DNA of 57,061 nt. It comes from an uncultured Pelagibacteraceae bacterium (GTDB lineage: Bacteria; Pseudomonadota; Alphaproteobacteria; Pelagibacterales; Pelagibacteraceae). Position 1 is the first letter of the stretch, and every line of letters begins with the position of its first letter. The stretch is from positions 1-57,061 of the forward strand of contig CACJFJ010000008.1 of assembly GCA_902592675.1 (NCBI GenBank). Direction: 5' to 3'. A program made the position numbers and the translations under genes. This document shows positions 15,689-23,902 of this stretch, one piece after another. Under the pieces are notes generated by a model. That model searched no databases, was not told the DNA's origin, and saw nothing but the letters and a program-made list of their open reading frames with translations.

Positions 15689-15762
15689 GCCTTGATGGTG
15701 AAATAGCATCACGTCGGTTTGTGGATCCGAAGTCGTAGGAGCGTAACCTACTCAAGGTACCA
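15689..15762 (+). tRNA. tRNA-His (anticodon GUG), atypical
   Basis: 74 nt with encoded CCA. Acceptor GCCTTGA/TCAAGGT (first pair G-U), D-stem GTGA/TCAC, anticodon stem TCGGT/TCCGA with a T31-T39 mismatch, loop TTGTGGA (anticodon GTG), variable AGTC, T-stem GTAGG/CCTAC and discriminator A73. No G-1 is encoded (the preceding base, 15688, is T), and A73 replaces the usual C73, as known for one alphaproteobacterial group. The D-loop AATAGCA has A18, and the T-loop AGCGTAA has G55 and an A54/T58 swap. The hisS start codon is 4 bases past the CCA. Confidence 0.9.
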
Positions 15763-15766
15763 AAAA

Positions 15767-17164
15767 ATGAGTGAAAAAAATAAATTAATTCCTGGATTAC
15801 CCTCAGGTTTTGAAGATAGATGGAACAAGAAATTACTTCTCAAAAAAAGACTAATAGAGGTCATTGAGAGAAATTTCTCTAAGTATGGATTTGATCCATT
15901 AGAAACTCCATCATTTGAAATAAGTGAAAATATAGGATCTTTTCTTGCAGAAGATGATAGTAATCCTATGTCTGATGTTTTTACATTTAAGGATGGAGAA
16001 AAAAATATTACTCTCCGATATGATTTATCTAGTCCATTAGCAAGATTTGTTGCACAGAATAATCAAGAACTCCCTTCAATTTATAAACGTTATGCGATTC
16101 AAAATGTGTTTCGGAACGAAAAAGCTGGGAATGCTAGATACAGAGAATTTACTCAAGCAGATTGTGATATAGTAGGTAATGTCGACCCAGCACAAGCAAA
16201 CGCTGAATTATGTAATTTAATTGCAAGCACATTAATTGAATGTGGTTTAAAAAAAGATCAATTTACTATTAACGTAAGTAACAGAAAAATCGTTCAAGGT
16301 TTAATCGAAGATTTAAAAATTGAAAAAGAGAAACAAATTAAGGTAATGAGAGCTATAGATAAACTCGATAAACCTGGATTTGGTTTAAAGGGTGTCGAAG
16401 AACTATTAAAAAAGGAGAGAAAAGATAAAAGTGGAGCTATAACCAAAGGAGCAAACTTAAGTGATGATCAAGTTTTAAAAATCTTAAACTTTTTAAGAAT
16501 TAAAGATTTGAATGAACTTAAAGAAAATTTTAAAAATCCTATTACCCAAGAGGGCATTAAAGAATTAGAAGAATTATTTGAGGTTTTAAACTTTGGAAAT
16601 TACTCTGATCAAGTAAAAACCAATTTTACGATAGTTAGAGGCCTAGATTATTATGATGGGTTTTGTGTTGAAACTAATCTCAATTTTAAAGCAAAAAATA
16701 TTAAGGGCAAAGAAATTGATATTGGAAGTATTTGCTCAGGCGGACAGTATAATAAATTAATTTCGAGATTTAAGGGTGTAGACATACCTGGAACAGGTGT
16801 AAGTATTGGTGTTGATAGATTGTTGTTTGCAATGGTGCAATCAAATCAATTAGAAATTGATGTACAAAATCCAGTTATCATTTGTGTAATGGATGAAAAA
16901 TATTTAAAAAATTATTACGAAATCTTAAACAATTTGAGAAAGAATAATATTAATTCTGAAATATTTTTGGCTAGTAAAAAAAATCTAGGTAAGCAACTTA
17001 CTTATGCTAATAAAAGAGAATGTCCAGTTGCAATTATATGTGGCGAAAATGAATTTAAAGATAATAAAATAACATTGAAAAATCTTCTTGGTGCCAAAGG
17101 GGAGAATAACCAAATTACATTTCCAAAAGAAAATTTAATAAATGAAATCAAAAAATTCATCTGA
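15767..17164 (+). CDS. hisS: Histidyl-tRNA synthetase, divergent alphaproteobacterial type
   Basis: Charges tRNA-His with histidine. I start the 465-residue protein at the ATG at 15767 because the open frame's earlier start lies inside the tRNA-His gene. The N-terminus LIPGLPSGFEDRW resembles the divergent alphaproteobacterial HisRS rather than the common IRGMNDY type. Visible class II features are motif 2 in NVFRNEKAGNARYREFTQAD, the histidine-A-like VRGLDYYDGFCVE and SGGQYNKL, motif 3 in GTGVSIGVDRLL, and a C-terminal anticodon-binding domain. No Shine-Dalgarno is visible. hisZ overlaps its end by 23 bases. Confidence 0.93.
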   Translation: MSEKNKLIPGLPSGFEDRWNKKLLLKKRLIEVIERNFSKYGFDPLETPSFEISENIGSFLAEDDSNPMSDVFTFKDGEKNITLRYDLSSPLARFVAQNNQELPSIYKRYAIQNVFRNEKAGNARYREFTQADCDIVGNVDPAQANAELCNLIASTLIECGLKKDQFTINVSNRKIVQGLIEDLKIEKEKQIKVMRAIDKLDKPGFGLKGVEELLKKERKDKSGAITKGANLSDDQVLKILNFLRIKDLNELKENFKNPITQEGIKELEELFEVLNFGNYSDQVKTNFTIVRGLDYYDGFCVETNLNFKAKNIKGKEIDIGSICSGGQYNKLISRFKGVDIPGTGVSIGVDRLLFAMVQSNQLEIDVQNPVIICVMDEKYLKNYYEILNNLRKNNINSEIFLASKKNLGKQLTYANKRECPVAIICGENEFKDNKITLKNLLGAKGENNQITFPKENLINEIKKFI

Positions 17165-18200
17165 CAAAATCCTTAGATCAGTTCAGTCTAAAGGATTTAA
17201 ATATATTGAATTACCTTCAGTTATTGAGACGAGTCATATAGTTCAAAGGTCTGGTGAGAGTTTTAGAAAATTTATTTTTTCATTTATAGATCAGATGGGT
17301 AATGAATTATGTTTAAGACCTGACCTTACAATTGCGTCTTGTCTAAGATATTTAGAAAAAAATTTAAAGAGTAAAGAAAAAATATTTTATAGTGGACAGG
17401 CTTATAGGAAATCTCAAAATAAAAATGATTCTATAATCAGAAATCAAGTTGGTTTTGAGATTATAGGATCAAAAGACGAAAAAAATGATGATAAAGAAAT
17501 AATAAGCACATCCCTTAAATCACTAAAAAATTTTAAATATTCTTATGGCACTCTAACAATTGGCAATGTGGAAATTTTTAATCTTCTAATATCAAAATTA
17601 GATATACCAAAAAGATGGAAATTAAGACTTACAAGACATTTTTGGCGAGAGAACTATTTCAGTGATTTATTAAAAAGATTAGAGACTAATTCTGATGTAG
17701 ACCCAACTATTGTTGAAGTTGATAAAAGACGATATTTAAAAATGTTAAAAGATGATCAATCATCTATTGTTGCAGGTAGAACATTGAAAGAGATTTTAGA
17801 AAGGTTTGATAAAAAGATTAAGGATCCAAGGAGAGCAAGTAAAGGAGGCAATACATCAAAAATTATTAAAGAGTTTTTGAAAATTAAATGTCCAATAAAT
17901 AAAGCTGCAAAAGAGTTAAATAAATTTTTTAAAAAACATAAAATAAACCTTTTTGTTGATCAGAAATATTTTCCTATCTCAAAAAACAAAATATTCAAAT
18001 TAAATGTAATCTTCTCAACTGCCTTTGGTAGACAATTAGAATATTATACTGGCATGGTTTTTAAGATAGACATCAAATCAAAATCGAAAATTATCAATTG
18101 TTGTAATGGTGGTCGATATGACAAATTAATTGCCGATCTTGGTTCAAAAAAACAGGTACCAGCAGTTGGTGCTGCTCTTAACTTAAATTCTCAATTATGA
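17142..18200 (+). CDS. hisZ: ATP phosphoribosyltransferase regulatory subunit
   Basis: HisRS-like paralogue that lacks tRNA charging and forms a complex with short-form HisG to catalyse and regulate the first step of histidine synthesis. In 352 residues it has IELPSVIETSHIVQRSGESF, the motif-2-like LRPDLTIASCLRYLE, YSGQAYRKSQ and the C-terminal EYYTGMVFKI...CCNGGRYDKLIADLG, with no anticodon-binding domain. It overlaps hisS by 23 bases and hisG by 4. The short HisG next door requires this subunit, which supports the call over a second hisS. Confidence 0.92.
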   Translation: MKSKNSSDKILRSVQSKGFKYIELPSVIETSHIVQRSGESFRKFIFSFIDQMGNELCLRPDLTIASCLRYLEKNLKSKEKIFYSGQAYRKSQNKNDSIIRNQVGFEIIGSKDEKNDDKEIISTSLKSLKNFKYSYGTLTIGNVEIFNLLISKLDIPKRWKLRLTRHFWRENYFSDLLKRLETNSDVDPTIVEVDKRRYLKMLKDDQSSIVAGRTLKEILERFDKKIKDPRRASKGGNTSKIIKEFLKIKCPINKAAKELNKFFKKHKINLFVDQKYFPISKNKIFKLNVIFSTAFGRQLEYYTGMVFKIDIKSKSKIINCCNGGRYDKLIADLGSKKQVPAVGAALNLNSQL

Positions 18201-18883
18201 AAAATTTAATAAATATAGGAATACCTAGTAAGGGAAGGTTAAGAAAAGACGTTTTAAAAATTTTTACTAAAAAAAAGTTAAAACTTATTTCTGAACGAGG
18301 GGAAAGAGATTTGATAGGTTCAATAAAAAATAAATCAAACATAAAAATTTTATATTTGCATGCTAGAGAAATTATTGAGAGATTGGGTGATGGCTCTTTA
18401 GATATTGGCTTCTCTGGTTTTGATTTATTGAAAGAAAGTGAAATAAATACTCAAAACAAAATAAACGTTGTCAGAAAACTTAATTTTGGAAAAGCTAATC
18501 TAGTTGTAGCTATACCGGATCCCTGGATCGATGTTCAAACAATAGCTGACTTAGAAGAAATTGCATTTGAATTTAGAGATAAAAAGAAAAAAAGATTAAG
18601 AGTTGCAACTAAGTATCCAAATTTAACAAGGGATTTTTTATTTTCTAAAGGTGTTACCCAATTTAAATTGATTGAGAGTTTGGGAGCAACCGAGGCGTAC
18701 CCTTTTACTGGTTCAGCTGAATTAATTACAGACATAACATCTACAGGTGAAACTCTTAGGGCGAATAACTTACGTGTATTGAAAGATGGAGAAATCTTAA
18801 AATCTGAAGCTTGTATTTTTACATCAAAAAAAAATAGTAAAAAAAAAGGTTTAAAAAACTTTGTTAAATTACTTTCCAAGTAA
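18197..18883 (+). CDS. hisG: ATP phosphoribosyltransferase catalytic subunit, short form
   Basis: Condenses ATP with PRPP, the first step of histidine synthesis. At 228 residues it is the short form without the C-terminal regulatory domain, consistent with the adjacent hisZ. Motifs are IGIPSKGRLRKDVL at the start, DIGFSGFDLLKE, the VATKYPNLTRDFL segment and the PRPP-binding DITSTGETLRANNLRV region (about 178-193). Its 3' end overlaps a small ORF on the opposite strand by 15 bases. Confidence 0.95.
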   Translation: MKNLINIGIPSKGRLRKDVLKIFTKKKLKLISERGERDLIGSIKNKSNIKILYLHAREIIERLGDGSLDIGFSGFDLLKESEINTQNKINVVRKLNFGKANLVVAIPDPWIDVQTIADLEEIAFEFRDKKKKRLRVATKYPNLTRDFLFSKGVTQFKLIESLGATEAYPFTGSAELITDITSTGETLRANNLRVLKDGEILKSEACIFTSKKNSKKKGLKNFVKLLSK

Positions 18884-19000
18884 TTTATCTTTAAAGTATA
18901 TGAGAATAATTTTGATAATATCTAAATTTCGCATTACTGCATAAGTAGCTACTAGAAACCCTATTCCAAAAATAATTTTTAAAATAAGATATAATTCCAT
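18869..19000 (-). CDS. Putative 43-residue single-span membrane protein
   Basis: No family recognised. Minus-strand ATG at 19000-18998 and TAA at 18871-18869 enclose 43 codons starting MELYLILKIIFGIGFLVAT, a hydrophobic stretch of about 18 residues, followed by MRNLDIIKIILIYFKDK and a basic end. This could be one or two membrane helices. It fills almost exactly the gap between hisG and rmuC and overlaps the hisG end by 15 bases. No strong ribosome-binding site is seen. The clean length and membrane-protein composition favour a real gene, but AT-rich DNA can produce hydrophobic frames by chance. Confidence 0.4.
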   Translation of the reverse strand: MELYLILKIIFGIGFLVATYAVMRNLDIIKIILIYFKDKLLGK

Positions 19001-19030
19001 AAAAATCACTTATAATACAAGTTACGAATC

Positions 19031-20122
19031 ATGGACACAATTTTATTAATAATTTTGATTTTAATGTTTGGAGCAATCCTGGCTATTTTATATCTAAATA
19101 TAAAGTTCAAGAAAGCGAACAGAGCTGATGAGACTAATGAAATAGCAAATTTGAACGCGGAAATTGTTAGATTAAAAGATAGCTTAAACTCTACAATCAA
19201 TACTTCTCTAAATTCGATGTCTACCTCATTTAACTCTTTATCAACTGGGGTAACAAAAGATATGACTGAGGCCTTAACCAAAGTAGATGAAAAGGTTGGA
19301 AACTTCAATGAGCAAGTAAAATTGTTAAATCAAAGCCAAGAGGGGATTACTAAAATTTTAGCAGGGGTTAAAAAGTATGGAACTTTGGCTGAATATTCTC
19401 TAGATGCTTTGATAAAGGATTTGTTACCAGCATCTCAATTTATGACTAATGTTAAAATGAAAGAGGATACCAGCGAGAATGTAGAATTCGCAATCAAGCT
19501 TCAAGGAGATGTTTTGGTTCCAGTAGATTCTCATTTTCCAGTAGAAAAATTTAAAGCAATTACTGATGCATATGATTCAGATGATAAAAAAGCTGTTGCT
19601 GATGCTAGAACAAAATTAGCAAGTGCATTTAAGGCCAAGGCTAAAAGTGTTATGGAAAAATATATTGTTCCACCTAAAACAACAGATTTTGCAATCGTAT
19701 ACGCACCAACAGAGAGTCTTTATAAAGAATTAACAGAGTATCAAGATCCAAGCACTAAAGAGTTATTAACCCAAGAATTAATGAAGAAATATAAGGTAGT
19801 TATTTCTGGCCCTAATACTCTTTCAGCTTATTTACAATCCTTACATATGGGTTTTCAATCACTGAAAGTTCAAAAGGGAGCTACAGAAATATATAATCAC
19901 CTTAAAACTATCACTACAAGATTTGGTAAACATTTTGATAATATAATTACGCTTAGAAAAAAATTAGAAGAGGCCATGAGTGTAGTAGATAAGTTTGGTA
20001 CTGATGCAAGATCAATTAGTAGAACTTTAGAAAACATAAAAGATCCCGAGCAAGTTGAAAAAGCTGTACTGACAGAAAACGTTGAGAAATTTGTTGAAAG
20101 AAATAAACATCTTAAAAAATAA
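19031..20122 (+). CDS. rmuC: RmuC-family DNA recombination protein
   Basis: A nuclease-like protein thought to limit inverted-repeat recombination; its biochemistry is poorly defined. It has an N-terminal membrane segment (ILLIILILMFGAILAILYL, about 4-22), a coiled-coil region to about 115 (repeated 'SLNS', 'TSFNSLST'), and the RmuC domain with LIKDLLPASQF, VEFAIKLQGDVLVPVDSHFP and PPKTTDFAIVYAPTESLY. The 363-residue length is typical. It is followed on the same strand by two further DNA exonucleases, suggesting a DNA-processing cluster. Confidence 0.9.
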   Translation: MDTILLIILILMFGAILAILYLNIKFKKANRADETNEIANLNAEIVRLKDSLNSTINTSLNSMSTSFNSLSTGVTKDMTEALTKVDEKVGNFNEQVKLLNQSQEGITKILAGVKKYGTLAEYSLDALIKDLLPASQFMTNVKMKEDTSENVEFAIKLQGDVLVPVDSHFPVEKFKAITDAYDSDDKKAVADARTKLASAFKAKAKSVMEKYIVPPKTTDFAIVYAPTESLYKELTEYQDPSTKELLTQELMKKYKVVISGPNTLSAYLQSLHMGFQSLKVQKGATEIYNHLKTITTRFGKHFDNIITLRKKLEEAMSVVDKFGTDARSISRTLENIKDPEQVEKAVLTENVEKFVERNKHLKK

Positions 20123-20159
20123 TTTCTTTTTTCAGATAATACCGACTATAAGAAATCAC

Positions 20160-20846
20160 ATGCGCTGGAATAAGAAATACAATTATCCTACATCATCAAG
20201 AGCAACAGAAGATGGAATAAGAAGATACTTGTTAGGAGAAACAAAATTACCAAGTGTTACTTCAATACTTGATGCAACAAAGTCTGAGGAAGATAAAGCT
20301 GCTTTAGCAAATTGGCGAGAAAGAACTGGTTTTAAAGAAGCTGAAGCAATTACAAAAGCCGCAAGTAGCAGAGGTTCCCGGATGCATGGCTATTTAGAAT
20401 CTTTTCTTTTGGGCAGAGAAAATTTAAGTTTCTTCGAGGACAATGAACAATACAAAAAGATGGCAAAAGAAATCATTGATAAGGGATTAACAAATAGATT
20501 AGACGAAATATATGGTGTGGAATGCACAATGTATTATCCAGAAAAGTATGCAGGTACAGCAGATTGTGTAGGAGTATTTGAAGGAAAAGAAACAATAATT
20601 GATTTCAAACAATCCAATAAACCGAAAAAAGCTGAGTACATAGACTCATGGTTTTTACAAACTGCAGCTTATTCTTTAGCACATAATGTTGTTTACAATT
20701 CAAATATCACAGCGTGTGTTATTCTTGTTTGTACAGTAGACAATTTATTTCAAGAATTTAAAATCCAAGGCTCTGAATTAATTACATATCAAAATTTATT
20801 TTTAGGTAGATTAAAAAAATTTAATGAAATGAATAACTTGGGTTAA
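20160..20846 (+). CDS. PD-(D/E)XK exonuclease, phage/MGME1-like
   Basis: A 228-residue nuclease of the PD-(D/E)XK superfamily. I start at the ATG at 20160; an upstream start at 20082 would lie inside rmuC. The N-terminal LPSVTSILDAT...LANWRERTGFKEAEAI with RGSRMHGYLE resembles exonucleases of marine myoviruses and mitochondrial MGME1. The active-site residues are in AGTADCVGVF (Asp) and TIIDFKQS (Asp-x-Lys), followed by the helix SWFLQTAAY (family Q-x-x-x-Y type motif). It has no helicase part. It lies between rmuC and sbcB, 5 bases before the latter. Confidence 0.82.
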   Translation: MRWNKKYNYPTSSRATEDGIRRYLLGETKLPSVTSILDATKSEEDKAALANWRERTGFKEAEAITKAASSRGSRMHGYLESFLLGRENLSFFEDNEQYKKMAKEIIDKGLTNRLDEIYGVECTMYYPEKYAGTADCVGVFEGKETIIDFKQSNKPKKAEYIDSWFLQTAAYSLAHNVVYNSNITACVILVCTVDNLFQEFKIQGSELITYQNLFLGRLKKFNEMNNLG

Positions 20847-20851
20847 CAAAA

Positions 20852-22288
20852 ATGGATAAAATTGTAATTTACGACACCGAAACAACCAATAGTACTATTT
20901 GGGGTTCTATAATTGAGGTTGGAGCAGTTGTTGTTGATAAAAATTTAAAAGAAATTGGAAAGTTAAATATTCGAGGGCGAATGCCTGAAGGGGAAGTTCC
21001 TTCAGCGAAAGCATTACTTGTTAACTCTACAAGCATAGATTTATTAACAAAGGGTAATTATTCACATTATGATTTTTTAGGTGCTGTTGAGAATTTTTTC
21101 TCTAAATGTGCTCCTGCTATGTTCATGGGTTGGTCAAATTTGAATTTTGATAGAAGAATGTTTCATTTTAATTTTTTTAAAGGAAATAGATACCCATATG
21201 CTACCCATTCATCACCCAATCAAGAACATGATGGTTTACATATTGCAAGAGCAGCTCAAACTTTAAATCCAGAAACTTTAAAAACTGAGTTAACCGAGGC
21301 TGGAAATCCAAGTTTGGCTTTAGAGGGCTTGGCTAGAATGCAAGGATTTGATACCTCTCAACAACATACAGCCTACCATGATGCTTATACTGCTTTAAAG
21401 GTTCTAAGAATAATTAAAAATAAACATAAAGAAAATTGGGAAGAATTTTTAAAAACATCAACAAAATCTAGCGTTGAAACGCTTTTAACAAATAATGGAA
21501 TTTACTCTATTTTTGAAAATGTAAAGGGAAGAAACATGATGTATCTTGGTTGTTCATTACATCCTAAGCATTCTTTTCATCCGTCATATGCTTCATGGGG
21601 ATATTTATGGGACTGTCGTAGAGATCCAGAACCATTATTAAATCTACCTATCGATCAACTTAGGGATGTTTTAAAAAAAATGAGTCCTAAAGCCCTAAGA
21701 GTTTTAAAAACAAATAAAGCTCCAGTAGTTTTGGATAAAAAATTTGCTTTAAGTCAAAAGCCATATTTAGATTTAGATTTAGATACAATAAAAAAGAGAG
21801 CGCATTTAGTTAGAAATAGTGAAAATTTTTGTAAAAATATTCAAATTATTCATAGAGAAGCAGCTGAAGAAAAAGAACAAACTAAAACTCAAGAAGATTT
21901 ATTGCCAGAGGAAACCTTATATGAAAAATTTATACCTAATAAAGATACTTCTTTATTTAAAACATGGCACAGTTCGTCATGGGAAGATAAATTAAGATTA
22001 TTAGACAAATTTCAAGATAAAAGATGCAGTTGGTTTGGTCAAAAAATAATTTATCAAGAAGCACCTCAAATTTTACCCCCTGATTTATATAAAAATATCA
22101 AAAGTGAAATAGCTAGAAGAATATTGAGCAAAAATAAAGAGAAATGGCAAACTGTACATATGGCTTATACAGAGATTGATTATTTAAGGGATCAAGCTTC
22201 AAATAGAGATGATGAGGTAGAATTAAAAAAATTAGATGAAATTAATGAATTTGTTATGTCAATTGAAAAAAAATATGAAATTACTTAG
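20852..22288 (+). CDS. sbcB: Exodeoxyribonuclease I
   Basis: Degrades single-stranded DNA 3' to 5', acting in mismatch repair and recombination. Its DEDD exonuclease domain shows Exo I (IYDTETTNSTIWGSIIEVGA, Asp and Glu), Exo II (GWSNLNFDRRMFH) and Exo III (HTAYHDAYTALKV). The C-terminal half carries the ExoI-specific SH3-like and helical domains (for example YASWGYLWDCRRDPEPL). Its 478 residues match E. coli SbcB. It follows the PD-(D/E)XK nuclease by 5 bases. Confidence 0.93.
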   Translation: MDKIVIYDTETTNSTIWGSIIEVGAVVVDKNLKEIGKLNIRGRMPEGEVPSAKALLVNSTSIDLLTKGNYSHYDFLGAVENFFSKCAPAMFMGWSNLNFDRRMFHFNFFKGNRYPYATHSSPNQEHDGLHIARAAQTLNPETLKTELTEAGNPSLALEGLARMQGFDTSQQHTAYHDAYTALKVLRIIKNKHKENWEEFLKTSTKSSVETLLTNNGIYSIFENVKGRNMMYLGCSLHPKHSFHPSYASWGYLWDCRRDPEPLLNLPIDQLRDVLKKMSPKALRVLKTNKAPVVLDKKFALSQKPYLDLDLDTIKKRAHLVRNSENFCKNIQIIHREAAEEKEQTKTQEDLLPEETLYEKFIPNKDTSLFKTWHSSSWEDKLRLLDKFQDKRCSWFGQKIIYQEAPQILPPDLYKNIKSEIARRILSKNKEKWQTVHMAYTEIDYLRDQASNRDDEVELKKLDEINEFVMSIEKKYEIT

Positions 22289-22322
22289 TTGACTTTAATG
22301 ATAATGATTATAAATAACTTTT

Positions 22323-22640
22323 ATGCTTATAGATTTTAAAGATGAAGATTTTGATAGCAAAATCAAAAATGAGGACGTTTCAGTAATTCAATTTAGTGCA
22401 GCATGGTGTGGTCCCTGTAAAGCTTTAAAACCAGTTATGGATAAATTAGCGGATGAGTACAAAGGAAAAGCTGGCTTTTATTATGCAGATATTGAAGATG
22501 GTGGAATTAACACAGGTAGTGCAGCAGGTATAAGAGGTGTGCCGACTGTTATAATCTATAAAAAAGGCGTTGAGGTAGATAGAAAAGTTGGTGGAGTTCC
22601 TGAAAGCAATATGAAAGAATTTTTAGAGAAAAATATTTAG
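22323..22640 (+). CDS. trxA: Thioredoxin
   Basis: A 105-residue thioredoxin with the active site FSAAWCGPCKALKPV (WCGPC near residues 29-33), the buried Asp region and the cis-proline in GIRGVPTVIIYKKG. It reduces disulfides in the cytosol using thioredoxin reductase. It lies downstream of sbcB and converges on folC, overlapping it by 4 bases. In other alphaproteobacteria trxA usually lies next to folC with addAB on its other side. Confidence 0.93.
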   Translation: MLIDFKDEDFDSKIKNEDVSVIQFSAAWCGPCKALKPVMDKLADEYKGKAGFYYADIEDGGINTGSAAGIRGVPTVIIYKKGVEVDRKVGGVPESNMKEFLEKNI

Positions 22641-23902
22641 TTTAAATTTAACATTTCGCCTGCTAAATATAAAGACCCTGTAATAATCAATAAGTCATTT
22701 TCTTTTATAGGAACAGATTCGATTGCTTGTTCAATACTTTCTTTATATTGAACATTTGAAATATTTTTAAATTTTTCTTTCAAATCTTTTCCACTTATTG
22801 AGTTTGGTTGTCCAGGAATATCTATAGTTGTTAAAGAAGAAATGTCTTTAAAATAACTTATATATTTTTCATGATCTTTATTTGCCATCATTCCTATAAT
22901 AACATGTTTGTTACAATCTAAAGTTTGTAGATACTCATTCAAAACTCTTGCACCATCCTCATTATGACTTCCATCAATTATTAATCGATTATTTTTTAAT
23001 AATTCTTTTAATTTTCCAGATTTTATTTCTTGCAATCTACCAATACTCTCAATTTTTGTTATTCCATTTTTTATATCATCGTCTTTGATATTAAAATCCA
23101 ATAATCTTAGCGTTGCTATTGCAGTTGATATATTTTCAAGTTGGAAATGTCCCAAAATATTTGGCATTGGGAGTTTTAAGCCCCCAAATTTATCCTCATA
23201 ATAAAAGAAATCATTCTCACCACTGGAAAAGCTAAAATCTTCGTTAAAAAATAATTTTTTGGATGAGTTTTTTAAAATTGTTTTCTTGATATATTTAGTT
23301 GTGTTTATTGAGTTTTGCTTAGATACAATTATGTTTGAATTTAAAAGTGATGATGTTTTTTCAAAAACAATTTTTTCAATTGTTTGTTGATTTTTTGGTA
23401 ACCAATCAAGATGATCTTTGCTAATTGAACATACTATACTAGCTAAATTACTTTTAAGTATATTTGTTGCATCAAATCTGTGAAATAAACCTGCTTCAAT
23501 CAAATTGATATTGTTAGTGTATTGTGCTGCTTTATAGAAATAACAAGCTGATAATATTTCAAAAAATGTAATTTGTTGATTATCATTAATTTTTTCAACT
23601 TCTTCAAAAATATTTGCTAATTTTTCATCCTCTAATTCTCGATTATCAAAAATGAATCTTTCATTTATTTTTTGAATATGTGGACTTGAAAAAATATTAC
23701 ATTTAATGTTCGCTTCTTTTAATATTGAAAAAATTGCATTTATAGTTGATTGTTTACCGTTAGTGCCAACCACAGATATTGCTTTAATTTTATCTTGAGG
23801 GTTGCCCAATTTCTCACATAGAATTTTAATACGATCTAAGCTAAGGTCAATTTCCTTAGGATGCAACTTTAGAAAGCGACTGAGTATTTTCTGTAGTTTC
23901 AT
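22637..23902 (-). CDS. folC: Folylpolyglutamate synthase / dihydrofolate synthase
   Basis: Adds glutamate to dihydropteroate and to folates, ATP-dependent, in the Mur-ligase family. The P-loop reads VVGTNGKQST (about 45-54; many homologues have GKGS, but the Lys and Ser are kept). Further support comes from SSPHIQKINERF, EAGLFHRFDATN, SISKDHLDWL and the C-terminal IDGSHNEDGARVL. At 421 residues it is normal. Its start lies 47 bases inside the 3' end of accD. Confidence 0.92.
   Translation of the reverse strand: MKLQKILSRFLKLHPKEIDLSLDRIKILCEKLGNPQDKIKAISVVGTNGKQSTINAIFSILKEANIKCNIFSSPHIQKINERFIFDNRELEDEKLANIFEEVEKINDNQQITFFEILSACYFYKAAQYTNNINLIEAGLFHRFDATNILKSNLASIVCSISKDHLDWLPKNQQTIEKIVFEKTSSLLNSNIIVSKQNSINTTKYIKKTILKNSSKKLFFNEDFSFSSGENDFFYYEDKFGGLKLPMPNILGHFQLENISTAIATLRLLDFNIKDDDIKNGITKIESIGRLQEIKSGKLKELLKNNRLIIDGSHNEDGARVLNEYLQTLDCNKHVIIGMMANKDHEKYISYFKDISSLTTIDIPGQPNSISGKDLKEKFKNISNVQYKESIEQAIESVPIKENDLLIITGSLYLAGEMLNLN

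Noticed and set aside
15719-15766. Upstream extension of hisS by 16 codons
   Set aside because: It lies within the tRNA-His gene and has no HisRS similarity; the ATG at 15767 fits the family N-terminus.
20082-20159. Upstream extension of the PD-(D/E)XK nuclease by 26 codons
   Set aside because: It overlaps rmuC in another frame and does not resemble the family; MRWNKKY at 20160 is the natural start.
23740-23770. FolC P-loop altered to GTNGKQST
   Set aside because: The catalytic Lys and Ser are retained; the Gly to Gln change alone is weak evidence of anything unusual.
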